Both the position numbers and the translations under genes were made by a program. From Taibaiella sp965229095 (lineage in GTDB: Bacteria; Bacteroidota; Bacteroidia; Chitinophagales; Chitinophagaceae): a stretch of DNA of 64,000 nucleotides. Location of the stretch: assembly GCA_965229095.1 (NCBI GenBank), contig OZ245855.1, positions 1,612,001 through 1,676,000 on the forward strand, read 5' to 3'. Positions 1-9,300 of this stretch are shown here, in pieces. The first letter of the stretch is position 1; each line of letters opens with the position of its first letter. The notes beneath the pieces are model-generated. The model was given only the letters and a program-made list of their open reading frames with translations. It was not told the DNA's origin and ran no database searches.

Positions 1-795
1 TTCTTCTTCCTTGCCACGACCTACCAGGTAGTTGCAGGTCATAATCACATTGCTCCGATGCAACTCACCTCCCGTAAGGTTGGCATTTTCAAACATCTCC
101 ACCACATCGTCGGGTTTATCCAGATTGATGAAGTCGGTAACCAGCATCACCTTATTGTCGTTGGCTACTTTAGCCCATTTTTCCACTACCTTATTGGCGC
201 CCAGGTACCCGGGAATTACCAGCAGGGAATAGTTGTCGCGCAGATCCAGGCGATCGTAGTTTTGTTTCAGCTCGGCAGCAATATGGTCCATGAAATACGT
301 GTTGTCCAGGTCTTTCATCTGGTCCAGCGAAGCATTGAGCAGGACTACGTTTTTAACCTTATCGGATTCGGTATTTTTATAGAACTGGGATACGGTCCTG
401 TAAGCGGTTTCCAGGGCCCTTGTGGTTTCCAGGGTATGCTTCAGGTTTTCTTTCATGGATTGTTCGGCCGCTTCCGCCGATGTTTTGCATTTTTCAGCCA
501 TCTGGCTTACATCGGTACCGCCCGCAAGCACATCGATCCAAAGGTTGAGGGTTTGCAACAGGTCTTCCCGCTCTTTGCTTTTATCGTTATCGTTGAGGAA
601 AATTTCTTTTCTTGCCTTGCGTTCCGGGTTTACATTGGCGATACCGTCTACACAGCTTTCCAGGAAGGTAAAGCCCCCTGCTTTCGCAAGCTTTGCCAGC
701 GATTCCTTTAATCCGGCGCCTGTCTGTTTCGCCTGTACCGCCGCTTCCGCCTGTTGCGCTGGTTGTGCAGATTCGTTTAATTTAGTCGTAGACAT
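1..795 (-). CDS. tssC: T6SS contractile sheath large subunit TssC (partial)
   Basis: Large subunit of the contractile sheath of the type VI secretion system; it polymerises with TssB around the Hcp tube in the cytoplasm. The first 265 codons are visible; the C-terminal part lies beyond the left edge. The protein opens MSTTKLNESAQ, followed by an Ala/Gln-rich linker and then the TssC core, including KNVVLLNASLDQMKDLDNTYF and a C-terminal stretch ending LVGRGKEEE at the edge. The start is the first ATG after the tssB stop, about 25 bases downstream, so tssB and tssC form one leftward unit. Identity rests on the adjacent TssB and ClpV and on the general TssC/VipB layout. Confidence 0.9.
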   Translation of the reverse strand, partial: MSTTKLNESAQPAQQAEAAVQAKQTGAGLKESLAKLAKAGGFTFLESCVDGIANVNPERKARKEIFLNDNDKSKEREDLLQTLNLWIDVLAGGTDVSQMAEKCKTSAEAAEQSMKENLKHTLETTRALETAYRTVSQFYKNTESDKVKNVVLLNASLDQMKDLDNTYFMDHIAAELKQNYDRLDLRDNYSLLVIPGYLGANKVVEKWAKVANDNKVMLVTDFINLDKPDDVVEMFENANLTGGELHRSNVIMTCNYLVGRGKEEE

Positions 796-819
796 ATATT
801 AAGTTCGGTTTTTGAAAAG

Positions 820-1272
820 TTATTTATTGGTTTCCAGTTCGGCTGCTACATTCCTCAGCACATCGATCAATGCCGCTTTGGTTTCGGGATTGGCCAGCAT
901 GGTCTGCAGTATTTTGTTGGATTTTAATTGCTTCATGATTTTGTTGTATTGCTCCTGCTGGATCTTCAGTTTATTCAGGAAGTCGCTTTGACGCACAATA
1001 CCTTTGGGCGTGAAGTCGTCCAGGCGGCCAAACTTCATCGTTTCATTGGTCGAAACACCTTCACTATCGGTCATGGTTACATCAATAGTGGGTTTAAAAT
1101 ACCGGAACACTTCATCGATAGTAGTCAATCCTGAAATCAGTTCCGGTTGAATAGGTTCCTCATCTGTCAGCTGAGAGACAAGCAGGGTCTTATTTTGCTG
1201 TATCTCGTTGATCGCTTCGTTAGCGTCCACTTTGATTTCATTGCCGCCAACCTCGTAATTGAACGTAGCCAT
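820..1272 (-). CDS. tssB: T6SS contractile sheath small subunit TssB
   Basis: Small sheath subunit (VipA family), 150 residues, which pairs with TssC to build the contractile sheath. Visible family features are the central segment ELISGLTTIDEVFRYFKPTIDV followed by FGRLDDFTPKGIV and a C-terminal helix with LKSNKILQTML. In classical VipA the C-terminal helical region is where ClpV engages; here the clpV gene lies directly upstream on the same strand. I chose the ATG giving MATFNYEVGG; an upstream in-frame ATG would add about 36 basic, non-conserved residues. The gene is followed at short distance by tssC. Confidence 0.93.
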   Translation of the reverse strand: MATFNYEVGGNEIKVDANEAINEIQQNKTLLVSQLTDEEPIQPELISGLTTIDEVFRYFKPTIDVTMTDSEGVSTNETMKFGRLDDFTPKGIVRQSDFLNKLKIQQEQYNKIMKQLKSNKILQTMLANPETKAALIDVLRNVAAELETNK

Positions 1273-1421
1273 ATGGTCTGTTTTTTGTAATGATAGAATA
1301 GTTTTATTGTTGTGTTTCCGGTTTGTTCTTTTTCCAACTAAAGCAAACCATTTGCTTTTGATCGCATCCCAAATCTGCATTGCTATGGTTTAGGTCTTAT
1401 GCTATACAACTGAATTGAACC

Positions 1422-1429
1422 CAAAACTA
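1422..1429 (-). promoter_or_regulatory. Candidate -7 promoter element for tssB-tssC
   Basis: On the minus strand the sequence reads TAGTTTTG, an exact fit to the Bacteroidota -7 consensus TAnnTTTG. It lies in the 200-base gap between clpV and tssB and would give a leader of roughly 140 bases before tssB. No clear TTG element is seen at the -33 position, so this is a moderate candidate. It implies that sheath genes can be transcribed independently of clpV. Confidence 0.4.
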
Positions 1430-1472
1430 TATTTTAAAAATTTCTAATAACGATAAATAAAGTTAAATTATT

Positions 1473-3956
1473 CTAGCTTTTCCAGATCAGGTCGCCGTTT
1501 TCATTATGCCTTACTTCTATTTTATCGCCCGAGTTGATCTCGCCGGCAACGATCATTCTCGAAATCGGCCTTCTGATCCTTTGTCTTATAATACCCACGA
1601 TCTGCCGTGCACCGTATTTCGGGTCAAAGTTGCTGAGGGCAAGCATCTTCTGTGTTTCGGGAGCAATGATGAGTTCAATATTTTTCTTCTTCAACACTTC
1701 GAGCAGACTACGCATCTGAATACTGAAAATCTGAACGGCCATATCTTCCGTAACCGGTCCGAACGGGATAATTTCGGTAATACGTCCCAGGAATTCGGGA
1801 CGGAACTTGCCCGTCATCCGTTCCATCAGCTCATTGGAAGCGGGGATCTTTCCCTGCTCAAATTCGGTAACAATAAAATCACTGCCTACATTGGAGGTAA
1901 ATAAAATAAGGGCATTGCTGAAATCACCTTCCTTACCCAACTTATCGTGGATATGCCCTTCATCCATAATCTGAAGGAACACGTCGAACACCGATTGGTG
2001 CGCTTTTTCTATTTCGTCGAACAGCACCACGGAATAAGGCTGCTGCCGGATCTTGTTGACCAGCATACCGCCTTCTTCATAGCCTACATAACCGGGAGGC
2101 GCACCATATAATAATGCCGCCGAATGTTCTTCCTTGAATTCCGACATATCGAAACGGATCATCGCTTTCTCGTCGTTGAACAGCAGCTCGGCAATAGACT
2201 TGGCCAGCTCTGTTTTACCGGTACCTGTAGGTCCCAAAAGGAAGAAAGAACCGATAGGCTGGCCCGCTTTATTGATACCGCTGCGGCTTTCGATAATAGC
2301 TTCACTTATGGATTTCAAAGCATGTTCCTGTCCCACCATTCTCCGTTTCAGGTAGGTTTCCATGTTTACCAGCTTCTCCTTTTCCTGGGTCTGGATTTTC
2401 CCTATAGGTATCTTTGTTTTGGAAGCTACCATTGCTGCCACGTCCAATGATGTTACCGCTTCCCTTTTTACGGCTGCGATCGTTTGTAATTGGTCCAGCA
2501 TATTGTCCAGGTAGGCGATCATCGCTGCTGTGGTGGCGATTTTGGCAACTTCTGTTTCGTCGGTCAGAGCGCCCAGCAATATAGGGCTGATCTTGCTTTC
2601 CAGGGTACGGTGAAACCAGAACAATTCGGCAAGCAGGTCGGCTTCGTCAACTTCAGTATTGCTTTTGAGGTGCGCTAATGCCACCTTCGATTTTTCGATT
2701 TCCCTTTCCGACGTTTCGTCGGCCAGCTTTATGGCTGCCAATGTCTGGTCGAGCAAGTCTATCGCTGCATCGGGCAGTCGTTTGTCTTTGATATATCTTT
2801 TGGCCAGGCGCACACATTCCGGGATCGCTTCTTTTTCCACCTTGAGGCCATGGTGGTTCTCGTAGCGTGTGGCCAGCAGGCCTACCATTTTTTCTGCCGA
2901 TTTCATATCGGGCTCTGTAACCTGCAACAGCTCAAACCTACGGTTGAAGGCTTGTTCCGGTTCTATTATCTTGCGGTACTCATCCATAGTGGTGGCACCG
3001 ATCACCGTAATTTCGCCCCGGGCCAGTTCTGGTTTCAGCAGGTTGCCAACACCACTGCCCATAGGGCCTTTAGCATCGAGCATGACATGCATTTCATCCA
3101 CGAACAAGATAGCTTTATCAAACTGCTTGAGCTCTGCAATAATCTTCTTCACCCGGTCTTCCACCTCGCCTTTGTACGAAGCGCCGGCCATTAAGGCGCC
3201 CAGGTCCAGCTCGAATAAGATAGCGGATCGCAGGTGTTCCGGCACCTCTTCTTTAACGATAGATTGCGCAAAGCCATCGATCAGGGCTGTTTTACCTACA
3301 CCAGGCTCGCCGGCAATAATCACGTTGGGCTTGCTCCGGCGGCCGAGTATTTCGATCATCTGCCGGGTCTCCAGCTCCCGTCCTATTATGGGGTCAAGCT
3401 TTTCCTGGCGTGCCTGCTGTGTTTTATCGATACAATATTGCGCGATAACACCCAGAGTACCTGGCTGGTAAGTTGCGGCATTTCCGTCTAAAGCATCGGC
3501 CTCAACGCCACTTTGTACGCCGGGTGTAAAGTGGAACAGGTGCATGAAGTCCGCTTCGCGCAGGGGGAACGATTTCAATTGCGCCACCGAAAAAGCGATA
3601 CCCGGTTTTACGACAGCCGCCAGCAGGCAGAGCGCGGTGATCTCATCATAACCGAATTTCAACCGGATATCATCGGCTACTTCCATCAGGGTACCAATGG
3701 TGTCGTCGGGTTGAGGCGCTTCGGGCAGGATCCCCGATTTCGGGTATTCCTCGATCCGTACTTCGGCCCAATCGCGTAGATAAGCAATATCTTTCCCTGC
3801 GGCTTCCAGGAAACTGCTCAGCCCCGATTCTTTGTGCAGCAAGGCGCGCAGCAAATGGGCCGGACCAAATTCTTCGTTGTGGTTTTCGCGGGCAAAAGCC
3901 TTGGCTATGTGAAAGATAGCTTTCGTGGACTCGTTGAGGTAAATAGTATCCGGCAT
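1473..3956 (-). CDS. clpV: T6SS AAA+ ATPase ClpV/TssH
   Basis: AAA+ unfoldase (827 residues) that disassembles contracted TssBC sheath so that subunits are recycled. The order is an N-terminal Clp-N region (about 1-150), a first AAA+ module with Walker A GEPGVGKT at 216-223 and Walker B ILFVDE near 283-288, a middle coiled region, and a second AAA+ module with Walker A GPTGTGKT at 575-582 and Walker B VVLFDE near 643-648. The GAPPGYVGYEEGG pore-loop region follows the second Walker A. ClpB chaperones share this architecture; placement immediately upstream of tssB and tssC and divergent from other T6SS genes makes ClpV the better name. Length is slightly below ClpB (about 860), consistent with a reduced middle domain. 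Confidence 0.92.
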   Translation of the reverse strand: MPDTIYLNESTKAIFHIAKAFARENHNEEFGPAHLLRALLHKESGLSSFLEAAGKDIAYLRDWAEVRIEEYPKSGILPEAPQPDDTIGTLMEVADDIRLKFGYDEITALCLLAAVVKPGIAFSVAQLKSFPLREADFMHLFHFTPGVQSGVEADALDGNAATYQPGTLGVIAQYCIDKTQQARQEKLDPIIGRELETRQMIEILGRRSKPNVIIAGEPGVGKTALIDGFAQSIVKEEVPEHLRSAILFELDLGALMAGASYKGEVEDRVKKIIAELKQFDKAILFVDEMHVMLDAKGPMGSGVGNLLKPELARGEITVIGATTMDEYRKIIEPEQAFNRRFELLQVTEPDMKSAEKMVGLLATRYENHHGLKVEKEAIPECVRLAKRYIKDKRLPDAAIDLLDQTLAAIKLADETSEREIEKSKVALAHLKSNTEVDEADLLAELFWFHRTLESKISPILLGALTDETEVAKIATTAAMIAYLDNMLDQLQTIAAVKREAVTSLDVAAMVASKTKIPIGKIQTQEKEKLVNMETYLKRRMVGQEHALKSISEAIIESRSGINKAGQPIGSFFLLGPTGTGKTELAKSIAELLFNDEKAMIRFDMSEFKEEHSAALLYGAPPGYVGYEEGGMLVNKIRQQPYSVVLFDEIEKAHQSVFDVFLQIMDEGHIHDKLGKEGDFSNALILFTSNVGSDFIVTEFEQGKIPASNELMERMTGKFRPEFLGRITEIIPFGPVTEDMAVQIFSIQMRSLLEVLKKKNIELIIAPETQKMLALSNFDPKYGARQIVGIIRQRIRRPISRMIVAGEINSGDKIEVRHNENGDLIWKS

Positions 3957-4288
3957 AGGGTAAAGGTCTATAATGCTTTTCCGGTCGAAAAGTTCAACGC
4001 CGGCATAAGCAGCTAGGTTTTAGGGCTTAAACTTATAAAGAAACTCAAAGCAGATGCACTTCATACAGGAAATTAACATTACCTCAACAGTACGGAGGGG
4101 TAGTGTTTTAAAGAAAGGTTATATTTCGCAATGCCTTGCTGCTCCTTGCTTTTGCTCCATTATATTTACGCCCTTTAGTAACCAGGAAACACTCATTTTT
4201 TGTCATAAGATTATCATATAAAATTTATTATCCGGGCAAAAATGATTTCATACAATTCTATATTTGCCAAACCTAAACATCCATCACG
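3957..4288. other. Divergent intergenic region between clpV and the tssO operon
   Basis: A 332-base AT-rich gap separating the leftward sheath/ATPase genes from the rightward membrane/baseplate genes. A TAnnTTTG-type element is present on the plus strand near its right end; no equivalent is obvious on the minus strand for clpV. No ORF, RNA gene or repeat was recognised. Confidence 0.5.
4259..4266 (+). promoter_or_regulatory. Candidate -7 promoter element for the tssO-tssE operon
   Basis: The sequence TATATTTG matches the Bacteroidota -7 consensus TAnnTTTG and lies 22 bases before the ATG of the first TssO-like gene, implying a very short leader. No TTG at the expected -33 spacing was found. 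Confidence 0.4.
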
Positions 4289-4777
4289 ATGCAAGCATTG
4301 AACAGAAAGGAGGTCAGGGCCAAGTCACTCAATTTCTGGGTACAATTTGGTATACTGGTCTTCAGTGTCCTTTTTGTAGTTTACTTTTTTGTATGGTCCT
4401 CGGTGCAGGAGAACCGGAAATATATTGCCCAACTGCAGCAGTACAAACAAATCGAAAACACACAGATTCTATTGGGCTATAAAGTCGATTCCCTTTACTG
4501 GTATGTAGGCAGGCTCGCTTCCCATCAGACCTCCGACGAAAAATTCCTGGTAAGCCATATCCGCAGCCGGAAACAATCTATCCAGGAAATTTGTTTCAAA
4601 GACAGCACTACCAATTTTGAAGGATACAAAAAGATCGCCGATAAGCTGGATATGCAGCTCGGCATCAGGGATACTATTATCACTATTGAGAAGCAAAACG
4701 ACGATCTGAAAGCAGAATTTGATATTTGCCTGTCTAAAAATACACAAATGAGAAAGGCTCTGAACAGGCCCCGCTAA
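4289..4777 (+). CDS. tssO: T6SS-iii membrane protein, TssO-like (copy 1)
   Basis: A 162-residue inner-membrane protein: basic N-terminus MQALNRKEVR, one transmembrane segment at about 20-40, then a periplasmic helical domain with two cysteines. TssO is one of the proteins specific to Bacteroidota T6SS subtype iii and is thought to contribute to the trans-envelope complex that replaces TssJLM. Assignment follows from the LNrKExR start, the single N-terminal membrane span, the size and the position next to a PKD protein and TssR. The next gene has the same architecture, 17 bases downstream, so the two appear to be an ancient duplication. Confidence 0.72.
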   Translation: MQALNRKEVRAKSLNFWVQFGILVFSVLFVVYFFVWSSVQENRKYIAQLQQYKQIENTQILLGYKVDSLYWYVGRLASHQTSDEKFLVSHIRSRKQSIQEICFKDSTTNFEGYKKIADKLDMQLGIRDTIITIEKQNDDLKAEFDICLSKNTQMRKALNRPR

Positions 4778-4794
4778 ACCACTATCCTATAGCC

Positions 4795-5307
4795 ATGCAA
4801 GAAACGATTAACCTCACCTCGAAAGAAAGAAGAGAATATTTCTGGTACCTGCTCCTGCTGTTCGTAGCCATATCGGGCCTTTTGGGCTGGCTGCTTTTTT
4901 ATGGTGTTACCAATCCCTTCAGAACCATATCCAATGCCGACAAAGAGATATTGAAACAGGGAAAGCTGTTTGAAGAGCAGCAAAAGAAAGGAGTAGCGCT
5001 CTACGATACCATCATATACAAAGTCAATAATTACAGGACCTCTCCCAACAATGTGCTGGAAGCCGACATCAAAAGCGACATCAAAACATTGAACAGCTTT
5101 TACGACAGCAGGAATACCAGTGCCGACTCCAGGAGTATCTGTTTTCAGCAAATGAGCACGTTCCTGGAAATGTACTTCGGCGATGCCATGAATATGCACA
5201 AGAGCCTGGCCAATAATCAGCTGTTCCAGAAACAGCTCAACGACTGCCGCATGGGCCTGGGCAAAACAGAAGACCAGATCAGGGCTGCTAACCCTACAGG
5301 ACATTAA
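4795..5307 (+). CDS. T6SS-iii membrane protein, second TssO-like protein
   Basis: A 170-residue protein with the same plan as the preceding one: short basic start (LTSKERREYF), one transmembrane span at about 17-38, and a soluble periplasmic helical domain. Similarity to the first copy is confined to the N-terminal LxxKExR motif and topology; the periplasmic parts have diverged. It could be a second TssO, or a different locus-specific envelope component. It is translated from the same operon, with short gaps on both sides. Confidence 0.62.
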   Translation: MQETINLTSKERREYFWYLLLLFVAISGLLGWLLFYGVTNPFRTISNADKEILKQGKLFEEQQKKGVALYDTIIYKVNNYRTSPNNVLEADIKSDIKTLNSFYDSRNTSADSRSICFQQMSTFLEMYFGDAMNMHKSLANNQLFQKQLNDCRMGLGKTEDQIRAANPTGH

Positions 5308-5342
5308 GATACTTTTCAAAAGCAACAAATGATTATTGTGTT

Positions 5343-6263
5343 ATGATGCTGAACAGAAATACATTGCAGGTATTGGGGGGTACGTTGATTGTAGCTTTTC
5401 TGGCGCTGTTTATCGTATTTGGCCTGAGGGCTGTAATGCCCAGGGACAGCATGCTCCGGGCCAAAGTGTCGCCCAGGATCATTAAGCTGGCCGATAGCCT
5501 GTATTACTATGACTCTACCGATTTTGCGCAATCCCGTAAATGGCTCTTTGGCGACGGCTCTTTCGATACCACCCAAAATGGTTATCATAGCTATAAAGCT
5601 CCGGGGAATTATGTAGTGACCCTGATCGTGAACAACCAATTCAAAGACTCTTTCTATGTACGGGTCGAAGGGACGGGTTATACCTACAATGCCCAGGATT
5701 CGGTGTTTAAGATCGTGGGCCCGCCGGCAGCTATGCAGGGAGAAAACATTATGTTCCGCGTCGATGGTTACGGCTCCGATGAATTTGTATGGGATTTTGG
5801 CGATAACAGCAACCAGGTTACCACGAGCCTCAGTGTGGTACAACACATTTATAAAAATCCGGGTGTATACCAGGTAAACCTGTATTCTAAGAATAATGCC
5901 GACCCATACCAGCACAAGATCATTATTTCCCCTAAATACGAAATAGTGGATACGGCCAGTATCCCGCTGGCCGGGGCCGGAGGCAATGCCAATGCTGCTG
6001 CGGAAAACGACTTTAAGCTGCACCTGCAAAAGATAATAGACGGCGGCAATTTCGACCAGCACTATAACTACTTATTGCGGAAGTATGTTTGCAGCAATGC
6101 CCGTATCCCTTTAAAAATAAACGACCAGAAAACATTCGAGTTCTATACCTATTGTCAAAACCTCCGGTTCAATTCCGATCTACTGATCCAGTCGGTGCAA
6201 CTGATATACGATACTAAAAGCAAATGTGTGGTTATGGTCAATATAGCCCAGGGAAACAGATAG
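5343..6263 (+). CDS. PKD-domain membrane protein of the T6SS-iii locus (TssP-like)
   Basis: A 306-residue protein with an N-terminal transmembrane anchor (about 12-32), then two PKD-like beta-sandwich repeats. The first contains KWLFGDGSFDTTQNGYHSY and GNYVVTLIV; the second contains FVWDFGDNSNQVTT and PGVYQVNLYSKN. The W-x-F-G-D-G/N motif is characteristic of PKD domains. The C-terminal 100 residues are unassigned. In Bacteroidota T6SS-iii loci a PKD-containing protein accompanies TssO and TssR, and I infer a periplasmic role in the envelope complex. The exact name (TssP) is from memory of the nomenclature rather than from alignment. Confidence 0.62.
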   Translation: MMLNRNTLQVLGGTLIVAFLALFIVFGLRAVMPRDSMLRAKVSPRIIKLADSLYYYDSTDFAQSRKWLFGDGSFDTTQNGYHSYKAPGNYVVTLIVNNQFKDSFYVRVEGTGYTYNAQDSVFKIVGPPAAMQGENIMFRVDGYGSDEFVWDFGDNSNQVTTSLSVVQHIYKNPGVYQVNLYSKNNADPYQHKIIISPKYEIVDTASIPLAGAGGNANAAAENDFKLHLQKIIDGGNFDQHYNYLLRKYVCSNARIPLKINDQKTFEFYTYCQNLRFNSDLLIQSVQLIYDTKSKCVVMVNIAQGNR

Positions 6264-6311
6264 TACTGACGATGCGGAATAAGTGATATTCCGTAAGCTA
6301 AACCGATTATT

Positions 6312-9300
6312 ATGACACTAAAAAATATACTGCTCCTATCCCTGCTTACCCTGCCCTGCTCCGGCTTTGCGCAGTTTGGTCTGGGTAAAAAGAAAACGGG
6401 AAGCGCAACCATACTCAATACACCTACCATCGGTGAATACGTGCTGCATGATCCCGAATACCGGTCGACCATCAAACTGATGGATGGTTATCCCGATGAA
6501 AAAAGCGCCTGGATAGTATATTCCGACCGGGATAACAATACGACTTATCAGAACCCGGGTAATGAAAAGCAGCCCCTGGCTTCCCTCAATTTTATGCAGG
6601 CCTACTTCGTGATCGGTGAAAAAGACGATTATGTAGAGCTGGCCGAATATGTGCCCCGCCTCAATGTAAGCAAAGGCAAAAAGACCCTGGAAGACCCTAA
6701 GTACATGGGCTGGGTCAATAAGAATACCTTATTGCTGTGGAACAGGTCGCTTAAAGATAAGGTGACCAATTACTATTTAAAAACGATCACTGCCTTTGGT
6801 ACCCAAAGAATTTTCGACGTACTGCAAAACCATGTTGCCGGCGATTCCATTATCATGTTTGCCAACCCGTTCCTGAACCAGCCGGTGCGCAAATGCGGCA
6901 TGGAAAGCATATTTTACATTTATAAAGAATCGGTACTAGGCAACGAATACCTCATAGGCCCCGATCCCAACTTCTTACCTGAAAATGCAAGCCAGGCCGG
7001 CATGGGCTGGGTATCCAAAGACCTGATAAGGGTATGGGGTACTAAAGGTTTTATATTCCTGAACCCTGCTATAGAGGCTTCGCTTCCCTTTTTTAAAGCA
7101 CCTCCTTTTATACAGGACAACCAGGTAATGGCCCAGGATCCGCTAATGGTCGTACGCTCACCTTATACCACACCCAAATCCAACCTGGAGAAGCTGTACC
7201 CCATCGTAAAATATAGCACGAAGGACGGCAAAGTAATGATCGGCAGCAGCTTCCTGGCCGATATCCTGGACAAGGATAAAAACAGGATCTACAACATTTC
7301 CGGCGACCTGATCTCCAACGAAGACATTGAAAAATTCAGCTCGAAAAGCTCGAAACTGAATATCGTGCTCGTGGTATCAGCAGGCCGCAAAAACGGGCAG
7401 TACCTGAATAACCTGCAAGGTGTCCTGGAAACCGCTGCCTGGCAGAATACAGCAAGAAATAACTTTAACGAGATCAACATAGGCGCTGTAGTGTATAAAG
7501 ACTATGGCCCCAACTGCGACAATGCTATTACCCCACTCTCCAGCGATGTGCGCGCAGTAGGCGAATTCCTGCTGGAACAACGGAAAGCGGAGAACGACGA
7601 TTGCGACGATAACAATTACTACCAGGGCATGTACGGCGGTATTATCAAAGCAGCCAAAATGCTGCACGACCACAGCAACGAATCCAACCTGATACTGGTA
7701 TATGGCTCCGGCAGCGATGAAACACCCAGGAAGGGAGAAGCCATCAAAAACATCCAGAATGTAAACGCCAGGATGTTGTTTTTCCAGACCCACAATGTAC
7801 CCAATGAGGCAGCGTATACCAGCTTCGTGGGCGATGCCCAGGAGCTGATCACCAAAAGCGCCGTCAATATTACCGAGCTCAAAAAGAAGATCATCGTTCC
7901 CGGCACCTATGCTAATATTATTAACGGGGTCTCTTTCACCAATGATTCCACGATGAGGGTACAGAAGCTGGATTACCCCAGGAAAGCCATTACGCAGGGC
8001 TACCTCATATTCCCTCATGACGGCGAAAACATGCCGATTAAATACCTGGCCGATTGTCTCGATTCCCTCATCAACTCTATTGCTCTCGACAACAGGACTA
8101 TTGATAATGCCCTGCACAGTGCCATTGCGCAAAGCGGTTCGGCCAATACAAGAATTAAAGATGCTTTTGCTTACCGGTTTCCCAAATACTCCAAAGAGAA
8201 AATACCCCTGGACTTTTTAAAATCCAATACGCTGCGCAACCAAAATTTCCTGATCCCCGCCTGGCTGGTATTGGGCAACGATAGCCGTAACCAGGCCGGC
8301 TTAACAGGCGGCGTGTTGCTGAGCGAAAAAGAATACATCGACTTTGCCAACCAGATGGCTTTACTGGGTAGCAGCAGGGAAGAATCCAAAGCGGGCATTG
8401 TAAAGCAGATCACCAATGCCGTAGAGAAAACGCAATCCACGCAGAACATACGCCTGGAGAAACCGGTAAAAGAGCTTACTTTTTCCGAAGCCCTGGGTTT
8501 TGTTACTGGTTATTTCCCGGTAGATCCCATATGGCGCAGCACCACGCTTTCGGAATATGAATCGATGGATAAAGTCAATGCGGCTGTGGGCAAGGGTTTC
8601 CTGGAAGAATGTAAAAACAAAGCAGTATGGCTGCACGACCATAGCAACAATTCCAACCTGCAGATCAGGAACAATGACAGGATATATTATCTCATCGACG
8701 AAACACATTTGCCCATCAATACTTTCATCGGTCAATCGCCGGTAGAGCGCAATATCGCAACCTACACAACAACCACCATCTCGGATAAGGAAAAAGAACA
8801 AAATACGGTCCCCGACCGTATGCAAAGCATTGGTACGGTGATCAGCGATTACAACAATAATCCTGCTGGCGCAGCAGCATCCAAGAGCAATACCGCCCAA
8901 AAAGAGGTTGAAGATATAGCAAAAGCCAAGCCCAACATCAAGAAGGACAAAACTGCCGGCAGTACCCCTGCCCCACAGGAACAACCGTCGACCGCCAAAC
9001 CGACACCTAAAAAAGAAAGCGGCAATATCAGCAGCATCAATGACGATCTGAATGCCGCACCGCCAACCGCAGGCGCGAATACAATCAAAAAGGACAACAA
9101 CAGTAACAATAACGACACGGTTAATTACAGGAAAAGACTGGCAGAGCAGCAGGCACAAAAAGAAAGAAAAAAAGAACAGCCCAAAAAGAATAATGCCGAC
9201 GTTGAAAACGACTTAAAGGAATTGCAGGGCGAAAGCGGGCAAAACAAAACAATCCCGAAGAACAACGAAAATAATAGCGATACGATCAACTACAGGAAAA

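Noticed and set aside
58..711. A 217-codon open reading frame on the plus strand
   Set aside because: It lies antisense to tssC with no recognisable family; the tssC frame explains the sequence.
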